This document shows, piece after piece, positions 8,948-17,565 of a DNA stretch of 64,000 nt. The position numbers and the translations under genes are program-made. Below the pieces are notes generated by a model, which made no database searches, was not told the origin of the DNA, and saw only the letters and a program-made list of their open reading frames with translations. Origin of the DNA: Ectobacillus sp042610425 (GTDB lineage Bacteria > Bacillota > Bacilli > Bacillales > Bacillaceae_G); the NCBI RefSeq assembly GCF_042610425.1, contig NZ_JBGJZM010000002.1:310001-374000 (forward strand), in the 5' to 3' direction. Positions within the stretch are counted from its first letter, which is position 1; every line of letters starts with the position of its first letter.

Positions 8948-10043
8948 CCTCAAACTCCCTTTCTACCTCTTTTAACGCGGAGGCTATAATTTGATGCATA
9001 TCATAGTATTTATACGTACCAAGCCGGCCGCCGAAGATGACATGAGGCATGTTATCAGCAAGCTCTTTGTACTTCTCATAAAGCCGATTATTGTCTGTAT
9101 TATTGATTGGATAATAGGGCTCGTCCCCGGGATTCCACTCAGTGGGGTATTCTTTCGTAATCACCGTATCTGGCTGCGTTCCAAATTCGAAATGCTTATG
9201 CTCAATGATGCGCGTATACGGCGTTTCTCGGTCCGTATAATTCACAACCGCATTCCCTTGATAATTATCAGAGTGGATCATTTCATTCTCAAAGTGCAGA
9301 CTTCTATACTCCAGTACCCCGTACTTGTAAGCAAAGTACTGGTCAATCATTCCGGTAAACACGACCTTATTTGCTCTTGCCTCTAACTCTTCCTTATTTT
9401 CAAAGAAATCAGTAGAAAGCGAAACATCACAGCCGGCCAGCATTTTTTCAACAATGACATTGTATCCCCCGATTGGAATACCTTGATACTTATCATTAAA
9501 GTAGTTATTATCGTACGTAAAACGCACAGGCAATCGTTTAATAATAAAGCTTGGCAATTCTGTCGCAGGTCGTCCCCATTGTTTTTCGGTATAGCCCTTA
9601 ATTAATTTTTCATAAATATCGACACCAACTAACGAAATGGCCTGCTCTTCCAAGTTTTTTGGCTTTTCTATATCCAGCTGCATCTTTTGTTCCTCAATCT
9701 TCTGCTTTGCTTGTTCGGGTGTAATCACACCCCATAATGTATGAAAAGTATTCATATTAAACGGCAGATTGTATAACTCTCCCTTATAATTGGCAATCGG
9801 TGAGTTCGTATATCGGTTAAACTGGGCGAACTGATTCACATACTTCCATATCTCTTCGCTATTCGTATGAAAGATATGCGCTCCGTACTTATGGACGTTG
9901 ATTCCCGCCACATGTTCGTTGTATACATTTCCGCCAATATGATCTCGTTTATCGATCACCAGACACGTTTTTCCTCGTTTCGTAGCTTCATAGGCAAAAG
10001 TAGCCCCAAACAATCCAGCACCCACAATTAAGTAATCATACAT
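8913..10043 (-). CDS. glf: UDP-galactopyranose mutase
   Basis: A flavoenzyme of 376 aa that interconverts UDP-galactopyranose and UDP-galactofuranose, so the polymer probably contains galactofuranose. The FAD-binding motif YLIVGAGLFGATFA is at residues 4-17, followed by CLVIDKRDHIGGN. The active-site region GYTEKQWGRPATELP and the C-terminal FGGRLGTYKYYDMHQII are conserved. It starts 3 bases after the polymerase stop codon and overlaps the following DUF4422 gene. No galE is seen in the window, so UDP-galactose must come from elsewhere. Confidence 0.95.
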   Translation of the reverse strand: MYDYLIVGAGLFGATFAYEATKRGKTCLVIDKRDHIGGNVYNEHVAGINVHKYGAHIFHTNSEEIWKYVNQFAQFNRYTNSPIANYKGELYNLPFNMNTFHTLWGVITPEQAKQKIEEQKMQLDIEKPKNLEEQAISLVGVDIYEKLIKGYTEKQWGRPATELPSFIIKRLPVRFTYDNNYFNDKYQGIPIGGYNVIVEKMLAGCDVSLSTDFFENKEELEARANKVVFTGMIDQYFAYKYGVLEYRSLHFENEMIHSDNYQGNAVVNYTDRETPYTRIIEHKHFEFGTQPDTVITKEYPTEWNPGDEPYYPINNTDNNRLYEKYKELADNMPHVIFGGRLGTYKYYDMHQIIASALKEVEREFEDEPNQAICRNA

Positions 10044-10046
10044 GAA

Positions 10047-11312
10047 TCACGCTACCCCCTTCTTACTTTCAAAATTTAGAATGGCATTTGCCTTACTTGG
10101 CAGGGCGGAAATAGTTAACAGATAAACGAAAATGCTGTAGAAAAACAACTCATTATGACTACTATAGAAACTCGTTGCAATCACAAAACCAACGAAGAAG
10201 AAGAGCTCGATTATCCTTTTTTTCTTAACCAGCCCGACAAAAATCGTGACGAGTAAGAAAAGATAGGTAATAAAAAATAGAAGGGGAAATTCCACAAAAA
10301 ATGAAAGATGACTAGAATGCATCGGCATAAGCCCTAACAGCATCGCTTGATAACCTGTTGGATCCAGCATGGCAAATTTTGATAAATCAATTCCTGCATG
10401 AGTGGCTACCAAGCTATATTCGCCAGGAGTAATGCCAAAAATTAAATTCATCAGATTCTGAAATTTAATTTGTAGTCCATATTGGATTAATAGCATATGC
10501 CCAGTTGTCGAGCCGTTATCACCACCTGCCTCGGCTCTAGTAAACACGCCAAACATACTTTGATTTTGTATGACAAAAAGTGAAGCAAATACAGTCGTTC
10601 CTAGAAAGAGGAGAAACTGAATGTACAAGGTAACATATTTCGATTTCCTGTTCTCCTCTAATAACTTTTTTGAAGACGTAACAAAGTTATATAGGAAAAC
10701 GGGAATGTAAAGGGCTAAAAAGATAAGGGAAAAACGAGAAATAGTCAATAATGATAGAACCATAAACATAAGGGATAAAACAAAGCGAATAGATGATGTA
10801 AACAATACAAGGGACATAAAGGCAAAGAATGCACATAAGATCGCTGCATGGGATTTATCATCAAAACCTAGCGATATATAGCCACTTTTTTGTATGAATA
10901 ATTCCTCTACGGCAAATAGGCAAAAATACAAGCAAATTGGGATTGTGATGTATTTATAAACAGCAAGGATGGCCTGTTGAATCTTGTATTTATTGATAAG
11001 GGAAAACAAGGTACTAATATAAATAATCATCACCAGAAAAAATATAATATGCGCCATTTGAATTTCCGTTTCATACACATTTGATATCCATAACGCTCCA
11101 ATCGCCATCATACAAATATTTAACGTGACAAAGACATAATCTCTTTTCTGAAATACTTTAATGGTGATAGGAATCAATACCAATATAGATAGAATCTGAA
11201 ACACATTGGAATAGGCTAATCTACCTTCAATCTTTTGACCAAATAGCATTCCAATATTGAGAAGTAGTAGTGAAATGATGAGTAACCGTTTGTCAGTTAG
11301 TTTTAATTCCAC
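10047..11312 (-). CDS. Wzy-like O-antigen/capsule polymerase
   Basis: A hydrophobic 421-aa protein with about ten or more membrane spans and a large extracytoplasmic loop in the second half (about residues 255-310). It has no catalytic signature, as is usual for Wzy proteins. Its place between the priming transferase and glf, together with two Wzx flippases and Wzz regulators, is the main argument that it joins repeat units outside the membrane. Sequence alone cannot exclude an O-antigen ligase-type protein, which shares this topology. Confidence 0.75.
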   Translation of the reverse strand: MELKLTDKRLLIISLLLLNIGMLFGQKIEGRLAYSNVFQILSILVLIPITIKVFQKRDYVFVTLNICMMAIGALWISNVYETEIQMAHIIFFLVMIIYISTLFSLINKYKIQQAILAVYKYITIPICLYFCLFAVEELFIQKSGYISLGFDDKSHAAILCAFFAFMSLVLFTSSIRFVLSLMFMVLSLLTISRFSLIFLALYIPVFLYNFVTSSKKLLEENRKSKYVTLYIQFLLFLGTTVFASLFVIQNQSMFGVFTRAEAGGDNGSTTGHMLLIQYGLQIKFQNLMNLIFGITPGEYSLVATHAGIDLSKFAMLDPTGYQAMLLGLMPMHSSHLSFFVEFPLLFFITYLFLLVTIFVGLVKKKRIIELFFFVGFVIATSFYSSHNELFFYSIFVYLLTISALPSKANAILNFESKKGVA

Positions 11313-11346
11313 GTGGCTGATCTCCTTATTGATATAGTAGTATACA

Positions 11347-12042
11347 TTAATAGGCTCCTCGTCTCAGAATAACCATGAGCACTGTTTTACATAGAATCGA
11401 AATATCTAACTTAAGAGATTGATGGTATACGTAATAGAGCTCAATCCCTACCCGCTCAGGATATCCCACATTACTTCTACCGCTTACCTGCCAGTATCCC
11501 GTAACCCCTGGCTTTACTGAAAGAAATTCGTCTATTCGATCCTTGTACTCTCTTAATTCTTCTGTAACAACGGGTCTTGGACCAACTAAGCTCATATTTC
11601 CCATGAATACATTAATCAGCTGCGGAAACTCATCTAAGCTTGTTGCCCGCAAAAATCTACCTATCCTTGTAATTCTCGGATCCTCATGCGGCTCTAGCTT
11701 ATAGTTATTTTGAATATATTTTTCATAAAGATCCCTATTTGCTTTTAACGTATTCTCTGCATCGGTAATCATGGAGCGAAATTTATAAATATAGAAAAAC
11801 TCCCCATTTTTTCCAATACGTTTCTGTTTAAAAAAAACAGGTCCCTGTAGATCTTCCCATTTAATCAACAAAGCAATAACTAGAAAAAGCGGAGAAAGTA
11901 AAACAATTCCGATGCATGCACCTATGAAGTCGATCATTCGTTTTGAAAGTAAGTAGACTGTACTGGGATTTTCTATGCCCTCAATCAGGATCGGATATTC
12001 TTGTATCTCTGGTTTTTCCACAGTGCTTGTTCTCACATCCAA
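11347..12042 (-). CDS. Polyprenyl-phosphate sugar-1-phosphate transferase (priming enzyme)
   Basis: Starts each repeat unit by transferring a sugar-1-phosphate to undecaprenyl phosphate. This is the short (catalytic-domain-only) form, 231 aa, with one membrane-embedded helix at about 35-60. Family motifs are GPVFFKQKRIGKNG near 67-80, YKFRSM at 86-91, the catalytic LDEFPQLINVF with D137-E138, and GNMSLVGPRP at 148-157. The start is a TTG with GGAGGGG upstream. It follows gtaB by 12 bases. The first sugar (glucose, galactose or an amino sugar) is not determined. Confidence 0.92.
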   Translation of the reverse strand: MDVRTSTVEKPEIQEYPILIEGIENPSTVYLLSKRMIDFIGACIGIVLLSPLFLVIALLIKWEDLQGPVFFKQKRIGKNGEFFYIYKFRSMITDAENTLKANRDLYEKYIQNNYKLEPHEDPRITRIGRFLRATSLDEFPQLINVFMGNMSLVGPRPVVTEELREYKDRIDEFLSVKPGVTGYWQVSGRSNVGYPERVGIELYYVYHQSLKLDISILCKTVLMVILRRGAY

Positions 12043-12054
12043 ATGAACCCCTCC

Positions 12055-12939
12055 TTACGTTACACTTATTTTCTCTGCGGACACTTTCTCCGTCATAAAT
12101 GCTAGTAGCTCATCCCTTAGATCATCATGCAAAAGTGCAAATTCAATAGAAGTCTGAATAAAACCTAGCTTCTCCCCCACATCAAATCGTTTCCCCTCGA
12201 AATCGTAGGCAAACACCCGTTGTATTTCATTTAAACGTCCTATGGCATCTGTTAATTGAATTTCCCCTCCAGCTCCGATGTGTTGTTCATCCAAAAACAT
12301 AAATATTTCTGGTGTTAACACATAGCGGCCCATGATTGCTAAGTTTGACGGTGCAGTGCCCGGTGCTGGTTTTTCTACAAATTGATTCACCTGATACCTG
12401 CGACCGCTCTGTATTAGAGGATCTATAATACCGTAGCGATGCGTCTCGCTATCAGGAACGGTTTGTACCCCAATAACAGATGCTCTCGTTTGCTCATATT
12501 GATCCATCAATTGGCGGAGGCAAGGCGTCTCTGCTTGTACAATATCGTCACCAAGTAACACGGCAAATGGTTCATCTCCAATGAATTTTCTCGCACACCA
12601 TACAGCATGTCCAAGCCCTTGTGGTTCTTTCTGACGAATATAGTGGATATTCATTTTTGATGAAACTTGTACCTTATCAAGAAGATCAAATTTTCCTTTC
12701 TGTTGCAGATTTTGCTCCAGTTCAATGGAATAATCGAAATGATCTTCAATAGCCCGCTTTCCTTTACCTGTAACAATAATGATATCTTCAATCCCTGACT
12801 CAATTGCTTCTTCTACGATGTATTGAATCGTTGGCTTGTCTACAATCGGCAGCATTTCCTTAGGCATTGCCTTTGTTGCAGGTAGAAACCGAGTCCCAAG
12901 ACCAGCTGCTGGAATAATAGCTTTTTTAACTTTACACAT
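12055..12939 (-). CDS. gtaB: UTP-glucose-1-phosphate uridylyltransferase
   Basis: Makes UDP-glucose from UTP and glucose-1-phosphate, feeding ugd in the same operon as well as general wall glycosylation. The protein is about 294 aa and has the nucleotidyltransferase signature AAGLGTRFLPATKAMPKEMLP near the N terminus, GLGHAVWCAR, and GRYVLTPEIF. ATG at 12939 is preferred over a TTG two codons earlier because of the GGAG spacing. An extra copy of this housekeeping gene inside a capsule operon is common in bacilli; galU is the enterobacterial name. Confidence 0.94.
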   Translation of the reverse strand: MCKVKKAIIPAAGLGTRFLPATKAMPKEMLPIVDKPTIQYIVEEAIESGIEDIIIVTGKGKRAIEDHFDYSIELEQNLQQKGKFDLLDKVQVSSKMNIHYIRQKEPQGLGHAVWCARKFIGDEPFAVLLGDDIVQAETPCLRQLMDQYEQTRASVIGVQTVPDSETHRYGIIDPLIQSGRRYQVNQFVEKPAPGTAPSNLAIMGRYVLTPEIFMFLDEQHIGAGGEIQLTDAIGRLNEIQRVFAYDFEGKRFDVGEKLGFIQTSIEFALLHDDLRDELLAFMTEKVSAEKISVT

Positions 12940-13014
12940 AGACAAGCACTCCTTTTTAAATGTAATTTATTTAAAATAAAGTAATATTTTTACAACATAA
13001 GAGTGCAGAAGTCC

Positions 13015-13034
13015 TTTAATCGTTAACGATTAAA
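13015..13034. repeat. Perfect 20-bp palindrome over a stop codon
   Basis: The 20 bases centred on CGTTAACG read the same on both strands and cover the stop codon of the phosphatase gene (13030-13032). No T-run follows on the minus strand, so a terminator is unlikely. It could be a protein-binding site or chance in AT-rich DNA. Confidence 0.4.
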
Positions 13035-13797
13035 AGATTCCAAAAATCTTTTTATTTCGTATTTCTTCAGGCTCAAACTTTGAAACAACATGTCCTGCAA
13101 TAACGGCATATGCATTTTTTTTAAATAATACAGCAATGTCCATCCCTAGTTCATGTTCAATCGTGTCATAGCATTCTCGCAAATTAAATGGACGATTCGT
13201 ACTGTTATGAGCGTCAGATGCAACAAAATGAACAAGATTATGTTCGATTAACTGTAAGGATAGTTTTTTTATTGTTTTTCCAAAACCACCTGTCATACTA
13301 GATGCTGTAACTTGAACGAGCGCGCCTTTTAAGACGAGATCGTACAGAATATTCGGATGTTCGGCAATTTCTGAATTACGTTCCGGATGGACGATGATAG
13401 GGATTAAGCCTTTAAGAAGCAAATCGTATAGTAAGGCTGGTGTATATCGTGGTACGTGGTTGGATGGGAATTCTAGTAGGATGTATTTCTGTGTCTCGTT
13501 TATTGTTTGAATTAGACCTAACTCGTACTGCTCGGCAATTTCTCCATTAATATGAATCTCTTGTCCCGGTACAACTAACAATGGTAGATCCCTTTGCTTC
13601 AACACTTCATTCAATTCATGTACTGCCCTAGCAATGGCAGGCTTTTCATTCCTATAATTGATTGTTAAATGATGAGGAGTTGCAACAATCGTTTGAATCC
13701 CCTCAGCTACAGCCTCTTCAGCCATTGCTATGCTTTGTTCCATGGTCGTAGGTCCATCATCCATGTCAGGTAATATATGACAATGCAAATCTATCAA
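13030..13797 (-). CDS. CpsB/CapC-type tyrosine-protein phosphatase (copy 2)
   Basis: A PHP-fold, metal-dependent phosphatase (YwqE type) of 255 aa that removes phosphate from the BY-kinase tail. Metal-site motifs: DLHCHILPDMDDGP at the N terminus (H5, H7), the VATPHH segment, PIIVHPERN, and HFVASDAHN near the C terminus. It starts with TTG after GAGGTGATG, 21 bases downstream of its kinase. The copy at the left window edge belongs to the second cassette. Here the cassette leads the operon, ahead of gtaB and the assembly genes, the classic arrangement of Wzy-dependent capsule loci. Confidence 0.93.
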   Translation of the reverse strand: MIDLHCHILPDMDDGPTTMEQSIAMAEEAVAEGIQTIVATPHHLTINYRNEKPAIARAVHELNEVLKQRDLPLLVVPGQEIHINGEIAEQYELGLIQTINETQKYILLEFPSNHVPRYTPALLYDLLLKGLIPIIVHPERNSEIAEHPNILYDLVLKGALVQVTASSMTGGFGKTIKKLSLQLIEHNLVHFVASDAHNSTNRPFNLRECYDTIEHELGMDIAVLFKKNAYAVIAGHVVSKFEPEEIRNKKIFGIF

Positions 13798-13818
13798 TAT
13801 ACATCACCTCTTCAACGT

Positions 13819-14517
13819 TTACTTTTTTGAACCATAATAATAGTAATAATCTTGTTCCTTCAGCTTTTTCGCATTGAGCACGACACCAAGCAACTTTCCT
13901 TTCGCACTTTGTAGTAATCCTTTTGCCCTTATAGCCGCCTCACGCTCTGTCTGACCACTTCGGACTACCATTACGATCCCATCCACAATATTGGCAAGAA
14001 CTTGTGCATCTGTCACAGCTAGAACCGGTGGTGTATCAATAATTACTAAATCATATATGGCATAGGCTTCTTGCAGTAATTCTTCCATTTTTTTCGAACT
14101 AAGCAGTTCTGCTGGGTTTGGGGGAATCGCACCACATGGCATAAAATCCAAGTTTTCAATTTTAGTAGCATATACGCACTCCTTTAACGTTGCTTGCTTT
14201 GATAATACAGCCGTGATGCCCAGCCTATTTTCTATATCAAACATCGAGTGAAGCGCGGGCTTTCTCATATCTGCATCCATTAATAGTACTTTCTTTCCTT
14301 GCTGCGCAAACACAACAGCAAGATTTGCTGTCGTTGTTGTTTTCCCTTCCGACGGTCCAGATGAAGTGATAATGACCGAACGGATTTCTTTATCGACGGA
14401 TGCAAAATCAATATTTGTTCGAACATTTCGATATTGTTCTGAAATAGCAGATTTCGGCTCATTATGGGCAATTAACTGTCGTACCATTTGAGGTTGATTT
14501 TTTTTCTTAAGAACCAA
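13819..14517 (-). CDS. CpsD/CapB-family bacterial tyrosine kinase (copy 2)
   Basis: A 232-aa BY-kinase with EQYRNVRTN (ExxRxxR) at 27-35, Walker A SSGPSEGKTT at 52-61, LLMDADMRKP (Walker A'), DLVIIDTPP (Walker B) and a C-terminal run of five tyrosines before GSKK. It is closely similar to copy 1 along its full length. The TTG start overlaps the regulator stop by 11 bases exactly as in copy 1, so the pair was duplicated as a unit. It partners the membrane activator encoded just upstream and phosphorylates itself and probably sugar enzymes such as Ugd, a known target in B. subtilis. Confidence 0.93.
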   Translation of the reverse strand: MVLKKKNQPQMVRQLIAHNEPKSAISEQYRNVRTNIDFASVDKEIRSVIITSSGPSEGKTTTTANLAVVFAQQGKKVLLMDADMRKPALHSMFDIENRLGITAVLSKQATLKECVYATKIENLDFMPCGAIPPNPAELLSSKKMEELLQEAYAIYDLVIIDTPPVLAVTDAQVLANIVDGIVMVVRSGQTEREAAIRAKGLLQSAKGKLLGVVLNAKKLKEQDYYYYYGSKK

Positions 14518-15247
14518 TGGTATGCTCCCTCACTTTCATATTTGCAGCAAGTTTTTTATCCACTACCTTTTTTTCTTCCATTTGCGCGATACTCCCAAGA
14601 ACCGATAATCCTAACAACTTTTCTACATCCTGTTCTTTCTTAATCGTATTATCTAGGTAATCTAGTAATAAAACGATCCCGATAGATGCAAATAACCCCG
14701 CCACAATCGCAATTCCGATATTCAACAACGGTTGCGGTTTAACAGGTGCTTGTCCCTTTACAATCTCAGCTGTTGATAAAACATTCACATTATCCACACT
14801 CATTAGATTTACAATTTCCTCTTTAAACGTGTCAGCAATCGTATTCGCAATAGCTGCAGCTCTCGCTGGACTGGAATCTTGAACAGTTACTGTAAGAACC
14901 TGTGACTCCTTTTCACTTGCTACACTAATTTTCTTCGTTAATGCCTTCACAGACATATCTAAATTCAGCTTATCCTTGACTTTACTTAAAATCGCAGGAC
15001 TCTTAATCACAACATTATACGTGTTAATTAACTGCACATTCGTTTGTACCTCATTAAACTGTACTACACTATTGTCCTTCTTCTTCTGATTCACCAGAAT
15101 CTGCGTCGAAGATTCATATACAGGAGTAATAAAGGTATAACTTACAATCCCTACTACTAATGCAATGAATCCCGTAATGGCAAATATCACTACCATACGT
15201 CTGCGTAAAATCAGAAACAATTCCTTTAAACTCCCATTATCCTCCAT
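14507..15247 (-). CDS. Wzz/CpsC-family chain-length regulator and kinase activator (copy 2)
   Basis: The first gene of the polysaccharide operon. About 246 aa with membrane spans near residues 20-42 and 172-194, an outer loop between them, and a short cytoplasmic tail that activates the BY-kinase. The ATG at 15247 with GGGGG upstream is preferred to a GTG four codons earlier. It shares YESSTQILVNQKK and the VKPQP element with copy 1. The region upstream (15260-15470) is AT-rich and contains a long inverted repeat at 15343-15371; no convincing sigma-A promoter could be assigned. Confidence 0.9.
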   Translation of the reverse strand: MEDNGSLKELFLILRRRMVVIFAITGFIALVVGIVSYTFITPVYESSTQILVNQKKKDNSVVQFNEVQTNVQLINTYNVVIKSPAILSKVKDKLNLDMSVKALTKKISVASEKESQVLTVTVQDSSPARAAAIANTIADTFKEEIVNLMSVDNVNVLSTAEIVKGQAPVKPQPLLNIGIAIVAGLFASIGIVLLLDYLDNTIKKEQDVEKLLGLSVLGSIAQMEEKKVVDKKLAANMKVREHTIGS

Positions 15248-15342
15248 ATTAACCCCCACTTACTACATTAGTATCGTTGAAATGACAGAATATTACAAAA
15301 ATTTAATTGAAAACTATGCCATAACTAGCTGTCGCAAATAAT

Positions 15343-15371
15343 AAGTTTATGTAAATTAATTACATAACTTT
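15343..15371. promoter_or_regulatory. Operator-like inverted repeat upstream of the polysaccharide operon
   Basis: Arms TTATGTAA and TTACATAA flank ATTAA. The symmetry continues outward as AAGTT and AACTT with one bulged T on the left. It lies about 100 bases upstream of the operon's first start codon, where a regulator could bind. The protein is unknown. Confidence 0.4.
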
Positions 15372-15472
15372 ATATTAATGTTAATTATTGTAAGATACAA
15401 GATATTTTTTTCGATTTATTCTGTTAAACCGCTTACATATAAAAATAACTTTGGTAATCCTCTAAAACTACG

Positions 15473-15503
15473 AAAAAAAAGACCGTTTTTAGAAAACGGC
15501 CTT
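15473..15503 (-). terminator. Intrinsic terminator
   Basis: On the minus strand AAGGCCGTTTT and AAAACGGTCTT form a hairpin with a three-base loop, followed by eight Ts. It follows the glycosidase remnant and ends the transcript of the secreted-protein gene before the polysaccharide operon's leader. Confidence 0.85.
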
Positions 15504-15520
15504 CCCTAATCATTGATAAC

Positions 15521-15559
15521 TATGCGGAATCACTACAGATGCATTCGGCAAGTACTGCA
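15521..15559 (-). pseudogene. 3' remnant of a phosphodiester glycosidase gene
   Basis: This short minus-strand stretch translates to QYLPNASVVIPH, nearly the same as the C terminus of the intact gene at 16378-17367 (RYLPNAFVVIPH), with matching DNA around it. It lies just after the stop of the unknown secreted protein. A second copy of the glycosidase gene once ended here and was replaced or deleted. Confidence 0.7.
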
Positions 15560-15574
15560 ATGGCTATTTTTTAT

Positions 15575-16081
15575 TTAGTTAGCAGAAAAGGATTTAATTT
15601 GTACATCATTTTGATAAAATTCATAATATAAATTATTTACACCGTACATTTTGGCAATTGGATCAAAGTTCCATATGAAGTTTCTAGCAAAAGTACGTCC
15701 AATACCTTCATTACCGTAAGAGTCTTTTGTTTCTGTCCAATTATAATTTCCTGAAGTAAAAATTTTTAGAGTAACTTTCCCTTTTTCTTCTTGAATATCA
15801 TAACTTTCGATACTTAATTGTATCGTCTGATGTCCATCCCATTGTTTTGTCGGTGCATTTTTTATTGCATTTCCTACTTCTTTTACGAGATCTTGTTTCA
15901 CCTCTGGAGAAAGTGCACCTTGACTTACATTAACCTTTTGCTCAAGAGCATTAATTCTAGTATCATGTTCCATTACAATTTCTTCTAATGCTTTTTTGCT
16001 TTCTGCAAAAATATTTGAACTAGAAAAGACACCTAAAAGGATTGTAAGACCCACGAAAGTAACGACAAATTTTTTCTTCAC
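15575..16081 (-). CDS. Secreted or surface protein of unknown function
   Basis: Encodes about 168 aa. The GTG at 16081 is chosen because GGAGGG sits six bases upstream and it gives a clean signal peptide: KKK, a hydrophobic core (FVVTFVGLTILLGVFSS), then a likely cleavage near IFAES. A short coiled-coil-like segment follows (MEHDTRINALEQKV), then a beta-rich region with KVTLKIFTSGNYNW and WNFDPIAKMYG. No known domain is recognised. It is a single-gene unit between the polysaccharide operon and the glycosidase gene. Its AT-rich composition and the adjacent gene remnant suggest a recent insertion. Confidence 0.7.
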   Translation of the reverse strand: MKKKFVVTFVGLTILLGVFSSSNIFAESKKALEEIVMEHDTRINALEQKVNVSQGALSPEVKQDLVKEVGNAIKNAPTKQWDGHQTIQLSIESYDIQEEKGKVTLKIFTSGNYNWTETKDSYGNEGIGRTFARNFIWNFDPIAKMYGVNNLYYEFYQNDVQIKSFSAN

Positions 16082-16310
16082 ATCTGACCCTCCAAAATCA
16101 CTAAATATAACCACTAGATATAGTGTTCTATAAATATAATAATTTGTCTACACCTTTATAAAAATATGGAGTAAAAAAATAAAATATTGTAAAAATATTC
16201 ATATTTAGTTACATAAATTAATAATTCTATTTAATGTTATTTTCAAACAGTCTTTGGGAGGAAACTTACTAGTTAAGAAGAACGACTACTATTTCTGATA
16301 AAACGCATAA

Positions 16311-16337
16311 TAAAAAGGACCATTGCTGGCCCTTTCA
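16311..16337 (-). terminator. Intrinsic terminator of the glycosidase gene
   Basis: On the minus strand AAGGGCC and GGTCCTT pair (one G-U) across a six-base loop and run into TTTTTA. It lies about 40 bases after the glycosidase stop. Confidence 0.75.
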
Positions 16338-16377
16338 TTTTCCTATGACTTTCTTACAAATGTAATCGTCCTAATTA

Positions 16378-17367
16378 TTAATGCGGAATCACCACAAACG
16401 CATTCGGCAAGTACCGCATTCCAACCGCCGTGTCCGTAGCTGGTTTTAATTGCAGTTCACCATTATTGATCATCGTTGTTGAGCCGCCGCCATCAAGCGC
16501 AAACGCATTGACACAGCCGAGCTGTTTAAACATTTTCACCATATCGTTCATCGATGCACCGCGGTGCTGCTTATTCCAGTAGAAGCGTCCGTCTGTTGCA
16601 ATCATATAGACATTTCCCTGTGCATCTTGACCTATACCCGTACGGGGCGCCCAGCCATAGGCACTTTCAATTTCATCGGTCACGACGTCTTTGCTGTCGA
16701 CAAGGAGCTGAGGACCGAAGGAGATGGCCTGCGTCACGCCCATGTCTTGCAATTCATTAATAGAGTAGGAGCCTGTAATAAATTGACCGGATTTCTTAAA
16801 GCCTCCAACAAGGTAACGAGAATTGCGGTTAAAGCCGGGCTCGCTCTTTACGACGCCGTCTGCGATGACAATCCCAATAACCGTACCGCCGCGTCCCGTG
16901 CCGTTTGCATCCTCAAATCCGCCTGCATTAATACCAGCAACAGCCTTATTTTCACTAATTAAATCCGAAAGCGGCTGACCTTGATTGGACAGACGGCTGC
17001 TAACCAAATGAATGGTCGTTGGATCGGTGACTTTCATCACCTTTGCCGTATAGTTTGAAGTCTCAACCGTTTCAACCGTTACGGATTGTGACTTACCTGT
17101 ACTCGCAAATGCCTCTGCTGCATTCGAATTCGTACTAGGCGGCGCATAAATAGCCGCCTGCAGTTTCGCAATCTCCGCATCAGATAAAAACAATTTCGCA
17201 TACCACGGATGCTGCGAGGAAAGAATCGAACCCGCAATCATCTTACGCAAATCATGTCCCGAAGTCGTCCCATAAAACCACCCGAAAAATAAACCCACGC
17301 CAAGGACAAGCACAGAAAGGATATACAACCACTTCTTCTTTTTCTTCTTCCATCTATCACTACGCAT
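16378..17367 (-). CDS. Membrane-anchored phosphodiester glycosidase (NAGPA domain)
   Basis: A protein of about 329 aa with a lysine-rich N terminus, one membrane anchor (LYILSVLVLGVGLFFGWFYG) and an extracytoplasmic NAGPA/DUF2233-type domain (about residues 115-325). Family features are AGINAGGFEDANGTG, the SFGPQLLVD region, APRTGIGQDAQGNVYM and the C-terminal ALDGGGSTTMI. Members cleave sugar-phosphodiester bonds and are often annotated as exopolysaccharide biosynthesis proteins. Its closeness to the capsule operon fits a role in trimming or anchoring wall or capsule glycans. ATG 17367 (AGGTG upstream) is preferred; another in-frame ATG lies at 17412. Confidence 0.85.
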   Translation of the reverse strand: MRSDRWKKKKKKWLYILSVLVLGVGLFFGWFYGTTSGHDLRKMIAGSILSSQHPWYAKLFLSDAEIAKLQAAIYAPPSTNSNAAEAFASTGKSQSVTVETVETSNYTAKVMKVTDPTTIHLVSSRLSNQGQPLSDLISENKAVAGINAGGFEDANGTGRGGTVIGIVIADGVVKSEPGFNRNSRYLVGGFKKSGQFITGSYSINELQDMGVTQAISFGPQLLVDSKDVVTDEIESAYGWAPRTGIGQDAQGNVYMIATDGRFYWNKQHRGASMNDMVKMFKQLGCVNAFALDGGGSTTMINNGELQLKPATDTAVGMRYLPNAFVVIPH

Positions 17368-17486
17368 AAATGCACCTATCTTTCTATTTATTTTTCTATA
17401 TCTATCATACAATAAAATTAAAATATTAAAATATATAATTATATGGGATGTATTGGAAAAATGGATGCCTTTAGTGGAGATGCTAA

Positions 17487-17524
17487 AAAAAGGTATACTT
17501 CCTAGTGCGGAAGTATACCTTTTT
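17487..17524. terminator. Bidirectional-looking terminator downstream of fabZ
   Basis: The perfect arms AAAAGGTATACTTCC and GGAAGTATACCTTTT are separated by TAGTGC and flanked by A- and T-runs. Minus-strand transcripts of fabZ (stop at 17566) would end here. Confidence 0.88.
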
Positions 17525-17565
17525 ACGATATCTGGACTTGCTATGCTGCTATTAGGATGCTTTTA

